Shown: positions 31,401 through 41,600 of the stretch, piece after piece
How positions within the stretch are numbered: the first letter of the stretch is position 1
Layout of the letters: every line of letters starts with the position of its first letter
Source: Lineus longissimus
Lineage: Eukaryota > Nemertea > Pilidiophora > Heteronemertea > Lineidae
Length of the DNA: 64,000 bases
Reading direction: 5' to 3'
Assembly (NCBI RefSeq): GCF_910592395.1
Contig: NC_088314.1
Coordinates: 18,325,998 to 18,389,997 of the forward strand
The notes under the pieces: generated by a model
Database searches by the model: none
What the model saw: the letters and a program-made list of their open reading frames with translations, nothing else
What the model was told of the DNA's origin: nothing
Program-made: the position numbers and the translations under genes

Positions 31401-34400
31401 TGCATGGATTAATATTCTTTCTAAGACTTGTCTTTATCAATTCTTGGCATTAGGGATAAGAGTACGTCACTGTTACATCACATGGGGGTCAATAGGCCTA
31501 AACTAGCAAACGGCAAATAAAGGAAATTTAAGTTTTTTCAAAATAATTTAGAGAAATTGTTCTGTTGAAAATGACCCCCTCAATAGTTTTTTTGACCTAA
31601 AAAATTAACGGGCCCAAAAAGTCATTTCAAAGTCCCGAAAAAATATTTTAAAGACCTATAGTTCTCCCTGGAAGAGTGTGTCTCCATCATTGTTTTCTGT
31701 TTTTTAAGGGTGGCCACTTTTAACTAAAATACCAACGTGTGCTCCAGACAGCCCCCTCTAGGTCACTGAAACTGCCCCTTTTGGGTCACTGAGAGACTGG
31801 CCACATGGCCAAACAGTGCATCAATGGAGACAAAGCTTTTGGTATCAAGGGGGACACAAACAAGAGACAGGAGCCTGGTTTAGTAGAGACATAGGCCTAA
31901 TTCTGTAGTATAGGAATTAAAAGAAAACCAAACGCTATACAGAAAAAGAAGAAGATCTTTAATATCCTTACCAAGAGATGATATATTGTCGTAACGTTTT
32001 TCCTCTGCAGTAATTTGCCTCGCCCAGCACCAGTGACTGAAGAACTGAAAGCATCAGTTGAGACGCTGCCTGAGTCGTTTGACTGGAGGGATATGAACGG
32101 ACAGGATTTCGTGTCCCCTGTCAGGAACCAGGGTAAGTTGAAAATCTATCTTCATCTGTTTGTTATAGTTGAACCAGGGTAAGTTGAGATCTATCATTCG
32201 TTTGGTATAGTTGAACCAAGGTAAGTTGAAAATCTATCAACTGTTTGGTATAGTTGAACCAGGGTAAGTTGAGAATCTATCAACTGTTTGGTATAGTTGA
32301 ACCAGAGTTAGTTGAGAATCTATCAGCTGTTTGGTATAGTTGAACCAGAGTTAGTTGAGAATCTATCAGCTGTTTGGTGTAGTTGAACCAGAGTTAGTTG
32401 AGAATCTATCAACTGTTTGGTATAGTTGAACCAGAGTTAGTTGAGAATCTATCAGCTGTTTGGTATAGTTGAACCAGAGTTAGTTGAGAATCTATCAACT
32501 GTTTGGTATAGTTGAACCAAAGTTAGTTGAGAATCTATCAACTGTTTTGTATAGTTGAACCAGGGTAAGTTGAGAATCTAACATCTGTTTGGTATAGTTG
32601 AACCAGGGTTAGTTGAGAATCTATCAACTGTTTGGTCTAGTTGAACCAGGGTAAATTGAGAATCTATCAACTGTTTGGTATAGTTGAACCAGGGTTAGTT
32701 GAGAATCTATCAACTGTTCGGTATAGTTGAATCAGGGTTAGTTGAGAATCTATCAACTGTTTGGTATAGTTGAACCAGAGTTAGTCTAGAATCTATCAAC
32801 TGTTTGGTATAGTTGTACCAGAGTTAGTTGAGAATCTATCAACTGTTTGGTATAGTTGAACCACTCTCAGTGGACAACTCTGATGTCTTTGCCAAGGCAA
32901 GCAAAAGACCCATTAGAAAAGAAATTAAAACGCAAGCGAAAATTTCCCAGTTTACACAGTGATATCATATTCATTTTCCAGCATCCTGTGGAAGTTGCTA
33001 TGCCTTTGCGTCTTTGGCCATGAACGAATGCCGTCTGCGCGTGATGACCAACAATACTGTCCAAGTCACTTTCTCCACTCAGGATATTGTTGAGTGCAGT
33101 CCTTATTCACAAGGTGGGTATACAGTACCGGTAGAACCTCTCTATTAAAGACACCCTTTAGACTGACAATTGCTGTCCATGATAGAGAGGTGTCCTGATT
33201 AGAGGGGTCAAATTGAATGGAAACAACCAAATTTTAACCAAAACTAGTTTCCTAAAAAGAGATGGTGTCCTTAATAGTAAGGTGTTCGCTAAGGGAGGTT
33301 CCACTGTACATGATCCCTTGGACATGACTGAATGATGTTGTGAACGGTGTAGCAAAGAATTGGAAGGGCAGGGAGTTTAAAAATGAGCAAAGAAAATGAC
33401 AGGGTGGACTGAGAAGGGGCAGGATTGGTGGCCTTCTGTTATAGAAAATGCATTAGCTGTTCTGAAAATATCCTTATACCCAAGATACCTGTAAATGAAT
33501 GATTGATTTTTTATCTTTTATTCTTACTTGTAGGTTGTGCTGGAGGTTTTCCCTACCTCATCGGAGGCAAATATGCTGAGGACTTTGGGCTTGTTGAGGA
33601 GAAGTGCAACCCATATACAGGCAAGGATGGGGCGTGCTCAACTGACAAGAAATGCAAGCGGCATTACTCGACTAATTATCGCTATGTCGGGGGTTACTAT
33701 GGCGCGTAAGTATTCTTGTGGGAGGAATTTTCCCTTAAAGGTGTACACCGTTCGTACTTATTCTTGGGTCAAAAAATAGAAATGCATTTATACACAATGC
33801 TGTAGTGTAGTTATCATGCATGCAAATTTGCTGAAACTTGGTAAGTATAGTATTTGTGTCCCTGTCGACACAACGGCAATGTTTGAATATATGTTCAGTA
33901 CATATTTCAGCAATTGGAATTTTCCAATTCAATTACAAATTTCAAATTTTTAACGAACGGCGTAGGCCTTTAAAGGACAACTTTTCCACGAGGTGATGTC
34001 ACAACGTTTTATCTTCGTTACCACTTAAGCGCTTAGCAAATCAGCGATTTTCCTTTTGCAGGTGGTGATATATTTGATAACCTAAAGGCCACATGTTTTT
34101 TATTTCTTGGTTTACGGGAAGAGCTTTTAAAAATGTATGGTCGGGTGGTCGAAATAAAATCAAAAATAAAAATAACCCAAATAGCTATGTATGATCGGAA
34201 GAAATAAAATTACCCAAATACTGCTGGAATCAAAGTTCACTTTTTTTCAGAACAAGGCGCAATGTCTTAGTCGGGGCTATTTCCCTCATCTAGATGGCTG
34301 ATAAGTTGTGAAAGTGCACAAACATTGGTTATCACACTGCTCTATGCAGTGGATTTTATTTTATTTCTCATCATTTTATCTAATTATGATGGGTCGGGTG

Positions 34401-35755
34401 GAAAATAAAATAAAAAATCGATGATTTTCAGATTTTATTTTTTTTCCAAAATCCCCAAAAAGCAAGTCAGTCAGTCCCGTAAACCAAGAAATAAAAAACA
34501 TGTGGCCTAACAATCAACCCTGTCTGATTTAAATTTCAGCTGCAATGAACAGCAGATGATCAAGTCGCTCATCCACGGCGGGCCAGTCGCTGTAGCATTC
34601 CAAGTCTACAGCGACTTCATGCAGTATCGGTCGGGAATTTACCATCATACATTCCTTCAGGACAAGTTCAACCCGTTTGAACTGACAAACCACGCTGTTC
34701 TCCTGGTCGGTTACGGTGCGGACGCAGCTAGCGGGGAGAAATACTGGATCGTCAAAAACAGTTGGGGCACCACCTGGGGGGAGTCGGGTTACTTCCGAAT
34801 CAGGCGTGGTCATGACGAGTGTGCTATCGAGAGCATCTCCGTCGAATCCTTCCCCATGCTGTGATGTAACGATTTGACCTAAGTGACTGGCTTCTCAGTT
34901 ACACTGAAAACACACTTTTTAGGGGTGTTGGGGTCAAAATTTGGGGCTTCCAATTTTGGGAGTCAAAATTTTAAAAATTATTATTTTTTGTATTTTGTCC
35001 CTCCTAAAGCATTTTCTGGAGGTTAAAGCAGCCAAATATGCTCCTAAACACCTTTAAATGATATAAAAATATTATAAATTAAGTAAGTCTTATGATTGCG
35101 CAAAAAAGACCAGACTGATTTTTGGCGCGAAAGACCGATGTTTGGTGCGAACATGATGCAATCAGTTGTAAAAAAGGTTTCATTAGGTATTTTTTTTCGC
35201 CTCTGCATCTGAACTCGTCATTTCGGTACTGGTAAATAAAAATTTTTTTTTCCCATTCCAAGAAAATGTGCGGATTTGAGGTTGGAAGACTGACACAGAA
35301 ATTGGTATTAATCAAAGCATTTTGTTTTACAGTTTTAGACAGCTGAAGAAATTGGCCAAAAAATTCAGAAAATGCGCTCAATTTGAATAATTTCCGCACT
35401 CGTCTCAGTTCTCTGTCTTCGTTCCTCTCGTTCCAGATGTAACGAAGCGGTGATGCGGCGCGCTTTAGTAAACGACGGCCCCATTGCCGTATCGTTCCAA
35501 GTATACCATGACTTCATGGCTTATAAGTCCGGTATCTATCGCCACACCGGTTTAAACGATCGTTTCAATCCGTGGGAGATAACAAATCACGTAGTCGTGG
35601 TCGTCGGGTACGGAACTGAGGACGGAACAAATTATTGGACGGTTAAGAATAGTTGGGGTCCTTCCTGGGGCGAGGATGGATTCTTTAAGATCGTCAGAGG
35701 CGCTGATGAGTGCTCGATTGAGAGTATTGCAGTTGAATCATTCCCGATGTTATAA
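28484..35755 (+). CDS. CTSC: Cathepsin C (dipeptidyl-peptidase I), with alternative last exons
   Basis: Exons 28484-28652, 29233-29330, 30124-30326, 30547-30705, 32011-32132, 32982-33113, 33534-33705, then either 34540-34864 or 35437-35755; all phases match, giving 459 or 457 residues (human 463). Residues 1-23 are a signal peptide (cleavage after VTNA likely). The exclusion domain follows (about 24-140; it blocks the active-site cleft so that only dipeptides are removed), then the propeptide. The papain-fold domain starts near LPESFDWR and has the catalytic Cys in ASCGSCYAF (exon 6), [10 protein letters not shown] (exon 7), and His and Asn in the last exon. Cathepsin C is a tetrameric lysosomal aminopeptidase that activates granule serine proteases and degrades proteins; Cl- binding is known in the family. 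Introns 5-7 hold a minisatellite and several MITEs. The duplicated last exon is described separately. Confidence 0.95.
28990..29190 (+). repeat. Dispersed repeat also found at 410-615
   Basis: Shares 'taatttggccatcttc.ggtgac', 'tattc.t.gtacaag' and 'gagacccctattggtg'. Intronic in cathepsin C. A G-rich run of about 12 G lies at its start (near 29003). Confidence 0.7.
29465..29882 (+). mobile_element. 5'-truncated non-LTR retrotransposon (LINE) remnant
   Basis: The ORF to the stop at 29794 reads like the C-terminus of LINE reverse transcriptases of marine animals: a short lead, then [20 protein letters not shown] and a Cys-His cluster ([13 protein letters not shown]). A tail follows, ending near 'aaataaataggtgac'. 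It sits in cathepsin C intron 2, same strand. Not a host exon: no splice acceptor fits the cathepsin C frame and the family has no such segment. Confidence 0.75.
30720..32010. other. Cathepsin C intron 4, nothing recognised
   Basis: 1.3 kb of AT-rich intron. A run of 13 G is at about 30879-30891. No coding or repeat structure beyond that was identified. Confidence 0.5.
32133..32868 (+). repeat. 43-bp minisatellite derived from a 5' splice site, about 17 copies
   Basis: The unit is 'gttgaaccagggttagttga' plus 'gaatctatcaactgtttggtata'. It starts at the donor of cathepsin C exon 5 (AACCAGG|GTAAGTTG); every unit repeats the exon-end-plus-donor motif AACCAG.GT.AGTTG, in about a third of units as an intact GTAAGTTG. 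See findings. Confidence 0.95.
33127..33312 (-). mobile_element. Pogo-like MITE in cathepsin C intron 6
   Basis: Reverse copy ending GGGAGGTTCCACTGTACA and beginning at about GGTAGAACCTCTCTATTAAA; the same family as 1313-1553. Confidence 0.8.
33735..33975 (+). mobile_element. MITE family C, copy C2
   Basis: Begins TTAAAGGTGTACACCGTTCG and ends ACGAACGGCGTAGGCCTTTA, so the ends are inverse complements over about 20 bp. Related to 8811-9053 and 38930-39115. Begins 30 bp after the donor of cathepsin C exon 7. Confidence 0.82.
34086..34508. mobile_element. MITE with 35-bp perfect inverted ends, just before exon 8a
   Basis: Left end AGGCCACATGTTTTTTATTT then 'cttggtttacggga'; the right end 34474-34508 is the exact inverse. 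Length 423 bp. The right end lies 31 bp upstream of the cathepsin C exon 8a coding boundary, so only that short stretch carries the native pyrimidine tract. No second copy was seen in the window. Confidence 0.88.
34540..34864 (+). CDS. CTSC: Cathepsin C terminal exon 8a
   Basis: Follows exon 7 in phase (GC|C, giving Ala-Cys-Asn-Glu). Encodes [10 protein letters not shown], then [12 protein letters not shown] with the catalytic His, IVKNSWG with the catalytic Asn, DECAIES and the stop. Acceptor 'gatttaaatttcag'. It is closer to the usual cathepsin C sequence than 8b, for example keeping the two-residue-longer loop DAASGEK before YWIVKNSWG. Confidence 0.9.
35437..35755 (+). CDS. CTSC: Cathepsin C terminal exon 8b
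   Basis: Second full terminal exon, also joining exon 7 in phase (GC|A, again Ala-Cys-Asn-Glu). Acceptor 'cctctcgttccag' has a better pyrimidine tract than 8a. Encodes [22 protein letters not shown] with His, TVKNSWG with Asn, DECSIES and the stop. By eye about two thirds of residues match 8a; both copies keep all catalytic and cysteine positions, and neither has a stop or frameshift, which argues for selection on both. Confidence 0.88.
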
Positions 35756-36069
35756 GATGAAAAAATTCTGATTTCGGTATTTAAAAAAATTGTCTCTAAA
35801 AATGCTGAGGTATGTGACTTAACCAGCATTCTCCACCTGAGGTGAACCCATAATTGTATCTTTGGGCGAATTTCATCTGTGCAATACAATTCCCTCGGTC
35901 GTTATCACAGTAATTGATGCAATATCAAATCAGAATCGAGTTTGTGAATTGAACCCAAGAGTGGCCCTATTGTCCACATGTTCATCAGGCCCAATCTTCA
36001 GCTAACTGATGTGCACCACACTTAAAAACAGGAAAGGAAAAAGGTTCATTTCCAACGCCTGAGAAAATG

Positions 36070-36406
36070 TTAAAGTGAAACTATGATGTGATTTACAACT
36101 TTGCGGAAATACGTCCGTTTTTAATTGTTGATCACAAATGTAAAGCTCAAATTTTTCATTTTTGATTAGATTTATTATAAAATCGCTGAATGTAAACCAC
36201 CGCGACCGCAAAAATGTTCATGTTGTGACGTCATCAACGAAAACAGCATCGAAGCGAGCCGTCCGGGCGGGATTAAACCATCAATTTCTAGAAAATGTGC
36301 ATTTCGATTCGAAAACCTTACCGATTTATGAGAAAGTGACGTAGTCATTTGTCAAAAACAGCTAAAACATTATATAGTGAAATTTGACACGAGTAACCCT
36401 TTAAAA
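36070..36406 (+). mobile_element. MITE family A, copy A3
   Basis: Same element as 10051-10380. Starts TTAAAGTGAAACTATGATG and ends GAGTAACCCTTTAAA. Keeps TGACGTCA. Lies downstream of cathepsin C. Confidence 0.85.
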
Positions 36407-37331
36407 GTACGCTGAATCGCTGGTCGTACGAGATCCCATTTAATAGTAGATTAAGAAGTCTGTGATTATCATTATGTGCTGGCCTGGGGTCTTAAATATT
36501 TATAAGTTTAACAAAAATTCGGCCTTATGTTTCTTATAAGTACGTGTACTTGCTGTATATCATCTTTTTTAGGGGCCAATTCTTCCAATCTGTATGGTGC
36601 TGTAGTTTCAAAACCATCAATGTGCTTTCAAAATTCAAATGTTCACCAGTATTTATTATTTGTGCAGAAACAGCTTCAGGGAACTTTGCACAATGTGCAA
36701 ATAATCATCATTCCTTCAGTTAGTCTTTATACTTCCATTGGGACACAGGCGACTGAATCAAGGGTCAGGAAGGGGTTAAAAGATTGTTAAATGTCCATGA
36801 ATGAAGGGTTAAGGTAGAAAACAGAGAAGGAATCCACAGAGGTTCCGTCAGGAAGAAATTTCAGCATTTTTATCACTTTACAACTTCACCTCCCTGTACA
36901 TCAATGCACTACAGATGTACAGGGGGTGAACTTCTGAAGTGGAAATTTCCTGCCTTTCAGTCTCTTCTGATTTCTTGCTACCTCTTCTGCTAAAACCCTT
37001 TTACATTGTACAATGTTGTGACCCCTTACTGACACTTGATTCAGTGGCCTGTGTTTGGATTTTTCAACCTTCGATAAGATTTCGATGTATCTTCTAAAAA
37101 AAGTCGATTCCAAAGTCCTGAAGTGTTGTCATTTCTAAAATGTGCTTTAGTGTGCTTGTGCAATGATGGGGTCTTAAATATAGCATTTGTAATGTTCCCA
37201 ATATTTTGAAATAAAGGAATAACTTGATAGGATTTGCTGTGTCTGTTTTTCTTGTCATTGTGTATCATGTGAAGCTGTGTGCCGCAGCGACCTCCTGCAG
37301 CCACAATCAGTCCTTTGCAATACAGGGAGGA
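36407..37331. other. Intergenic sequence between cathepsin C and RBM17
   Basis: No gene recognised; the short ORFs show no features. Confidence 0.45.
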
Positions 37332-37699
37332 GACTGTCAATGTTTTAATTTTGAGTTAGATCCAAAATATTGTTACCTTAGACAAAGTTTTCACCATTTT
37401 CTCCAAATGGCATCATCAGGTCTGATGATTTCCTGTAGATGGACGCACTGGAAATCTGAAGTTCTGGCTGTTACTTCTGGGGCCTCCGCCTAGTATTATG
37501 ACAGCCTTATCAAGCCCAGGACCCAAACGGGGGACCCTAGGCGGAGGCCCCAGAAGTAACAGCCAGAACTTCAGATTTCCAGTGCTGCCATCTACAGGAA
37601 ATCATCAGACCTGATGATGCCATTTGGAGAAAATGGTGAAAACTTTGTCTAAGGTAACAATATTTTGGATCTAACTCAAAATTAAAACATTGACAATCT
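37332..37699. mobile_element. Foldback element with about 162-bp inverted arms
   Basis: Arms 37332-37493 and 37537-37699 are near-perfect inverse complements (GACTGTCAATGTTTTAATTT...GGCCTCCGCCTAG), with a 43-bp spacer. The outer flanks differ. No coding capacity; the ORF 37224-37493 runs into the arm by chance. Confidence 0.9.
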
Positions 37700-37875
37700 T
37701 AAAAAAGAGATCCGATGAAGCTGTTTAGATATCTCAGGGAGGAGACACCTTATTTATGACTCCACACGTCATTCACAGGGTCAAACCTGTCGCATCAGGG
37801 TCGTCTTGTCCCCTAGCCTTGTTCCATACAGTTTCAATCGGGATGGCCCACAGCAATCCAATTCTATTCTGACTA

Positions 37876-38248
37876 ATGCAAGTATCAATTCGTTTCTTGT
37901 ACCCCCCTCCTCAAGGGTAGTTAAGCTATCACCACTAATCTTTGCCGATGCTCGAGTAGTATTTATTTTTCCTTCAGTGAAAATTTGGCGAAGCTGGAAA
38001 GAATAAGGATGCTAATGTGTCGATGTCTTGTCGAACATACAGCCTTACCCAGTAAAATTAGTTCGGTTACTTTATATGACGGTGATAACTGATATATTGT
38101 TGATGGTGATGTCTTGACGAAAGAAAAAGTGGCATTGGTGAAAAAAGGGTGATGCTTGAGCCTTAAGATGTCGTTATAGGATGATAAGGTGTCGTACCCT
38201 TGAGGAGGGGGGGGGGGTACAAGACACGAATTGATACTTGCATAAATC
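37876..38248. mobile_element. MITE with about 42-bp inverted ends
   Basis: The left end ATGCAAGTATCAATTCGTTT then 'cttgtacccccctcctcaag' is mirrored at 38200-38248 (CTTGAGGAGG..GTACAAGACACGAATTGATACTTGCAT). Pieces resembling the inner part ('tgccta.ccttgaggaggggg') also lie at about 22410-22505. Confidence 0.82.
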
Positions 38249-38663
38249 ATAACTAGACTGTTTTTTTTTCAAAATGTCTTTTATTTTGAAGATATGTACA
38301 TGCGATAGAGGAACTTTCCTTTACAGAATACTCGAGCAGTGGACACCTCGCTTACTACTGCGGCTTAGCAGGACACCTCTCTGGTGAGATCACCAGGAGT
38401 AGACTCGGCAGATTTGTTACCACTGAATCATTATGGCCAAAATCCAGTCTGCTTAGTTCAAAATATCTCCCTCCAGTTACGTCCAGAAATACTCTGACTG
38501 CCTGCCCTCCAGGATATGAGTGAAGTCTGGTGGCAAAGGACTTGATTTGTAACCACTGAAAAATGATGCCCATACTCCAGTCCACTAAGTTCGACTAATC
38601 TCTGGTCACACCGCAGTCCAAAGAATTAACAACAACTAAGTCCAAAGTGTCACTTTCTTCACT

Positions 38664-41600
38664 TCATGGTGAGTCTCCAAGGTCGAATCTCCTAAATTTA
38701 TCCAAATTGTAAAAACACGCTTTCACCGTCCGCCCTCCGAAGAACCGACCATTTAGGTCGACAATCGCTGGAAAAAAAGAAGATTTCAATGATCTATGAT
38801 GGATGATTTGCGAATACTTGAGTAGGAACATTCACATCACGCGAAAACTTTGGAAAGCTCGAAAGAAATCTGGAAGATTTGACCCAGCCCACATGGACAT
38901 CAATATCACCACAGGCATGTTAGCCTGGCAAAAAGATTTTTATGTACGTATTGAATACAAATTTCAACAATACCGTTGTGTAGACAGATAGACAAATACT
39001 ATACATACCAAGTTTTAACAATTTTGCATGCACATTAACCGCACTACAGCATTTTGTATAACTGCAATTCTACTCTAACCATTTTCAAATACAAGTGGCC
39101 TACACCTTTAATAGAGAGGTACTATTTACCTTTAATTGCCGATTCGACTCGTTCAAACTCGAGGAATATCCTTACGGCTTCCGTATCCTCGGCGCCAGGA
39201 ATCTCGAATATCACACACCGGATGACCTTGCCATATTTTGCACACTCCTCGGCCGTTTCTGGTTCGAGATCCGCGTCGACTTCTCCAGGTCCGACCATGT
39301 TCTGGAATTTGGAAAGATATGTAAAAACCTTAAACTTGGGGCACTATGAGAAGTATCCGCTATAAGCCATCAAATAGCATTCCACGAAGATTACGTCACT
39401 GCAGCTGCTGCCCTCTATTTCTCCATCGCTGAATTACAGGCAATGTCGGACAAACATGCGGTTTCGTAATGGATTCAGGCTTTCTAACTAGGGCAGCTAG
39501 ATTCAATCTGACACATGTCCGAGTGTTGGAAATACTACATAATTGTTCTGAATATTTCTCTCTCTGACTCTATGGTATCATTCATGTTAAAAACAATGCA
39601 GGGTCAAAGATAATTGACTTTGAAATAAGCTCAAATGCGTAGAAATAAGTGTCGATGTCCGACTGTCACGTGACTAAAACGTCATCAATATCTTATGCAA
39701 ATGACCCTGTGAGCTATAAATAGTAACTTCGCGGAATGCTATTGTGCATTTGATGCAAAATTTTAGAATTTTTGGTTGTAAGCGCGATGACCTTTGGAAT
39801 GGGGACGACATTTCCAGGAAATCCCTCATTGACCGAGGCATGCTTGGGAAATGTGAGGTGACCAACTGCAAAAAACACAACATTTTTACTTACCAGTAAT
39901 AGAATAACTTTTGATGGATTTTTTAATAAATTTGTATTTGTTGGCACCTCAGCTTTTGGTGGCTCAACTGGAAAACAAAGAATAAAAGAGAAAATATATC
40001 AGACAGTTTCTATTTATGTATAAATTACCAAATGAAATATTGTATTCATTTGAACCAAGAGTCAGCCAATCAACTATTTGCTCAGTTATCAGTACAGTAC
40101 ATGGACTTAGTGTATTCATTTGAACCAAAAGAGTCGGCCAATCAGCTATTTGCTCAGTTATCAGTACAGTACATTGACGTAGTGTTTCTGCTAATAGTTT
40201 GAGAAGGGCTCGGCACCCAACCCCTTCTCAGATTTCTCTATTTAGTCTCATTGGCTTCCATATGCTGCTCACATTTAGGAATATCTTTTTCGTGAATAAT
40301 TTTCCCTCCGCGTTTACTCGTCTTCTCCACCAGGAGCGCTGTGCTCATGCCCTGTTCCTTCTTGCCGAGGCCTTGACCCTCCTTGTAGCCATATTTAGCC
40401 ATGATCTTTGATGCAACGGATCCGCTGAAAATGGCAATAGAAAACATGAGTCAGATTCAAATATCACAGAACTAAAACTAATGGACTACAAATGGTAACA
40501 GAACACATTAATCAGATTCAAATATCACAGAACTAAAACTAATGGACTAAAAATGGTAACAGAACACATTAATCAGATTCAAATATCACAGAACTAAAAC
40601 TAATGGACTACAAATGGCAACAGAACACATTAATCAGATTCAAATATCACAGAACTAAAACTAATGGACTATTCTAAAGAAGTTTCTTCGAGTGCTGACC
40701 AGTCCAGGGTTTCACCTGGAACAATGGGTCACAGTGGCTTATGGCAATGTCCAAAGTTTTGCTTAGGCCTTCTGATGGCTCAGAGTGTGCGCATTTCTTT
40801 AGTTAGGGCCCGAAATGTCCTTGTCGAAAAGGTCCATTGGTTAAACTTGTGCTATTGAGCCAGATGTAATATTCCCTGCCACTAGGCCTAAATTCTTTGA
40901 CCCTGCATATCAGTTATTAAATTCCTTTTTCTGTGACGTCAGCCAACTTACGCTAGACCCATGCTCGCCCCAGGCAGCGGCTTCTCTTCTTCTGGTTCCG
41001 GCTTAACTGAGAACGGCCCGGGAGGTGGCACAGCATTCAGGTTGATACCCGTCGCGACCTCGACGCTAGCCGCCATGTCTTCTTCTATCAGCATCGTCGG
41101 CGGGGCGATAGCAGCGCCACCTTGCGCTGAAAGAGAAAACACATTACATTGATCGTTATTTTATGTCGACATTTGTAATTTTTGTCAACTTTAGAATGCA
41201 ATCGTCAAAACTCCATCAAAAGAAAGTGTGTGAAAGCGTTTTAAAAACCCCATTGCTGCCAACAAAACCTACCAACCTCTCTATCAAGGACAGCACTTGT
41301 CAGTCCCAAGGGTGTCCTTAATAGAGAGGTTCTACTGTATAGTCATTATTACAAACCTTTCCTCCTCGGGCGATCATATTCGTCATCGTCATCCTCACGT
41401 CGCTTTGGCTTCCTCTCATCCGGATCGCGTGGCGCCAACTCTCGCGATCCGTAGCTCCGCTTTGGCGGTGAGTCATCGTCACGATATCGATCCCGCCGGC
41501 GTCTGAAATGATAAGGCCCTGAATAAAACCCTGACAAGACTATTTGGTTAGCCCAGGTAAGACTATTTACTTAGCCCAGGTAAGATAATTTAGTTAGCCC

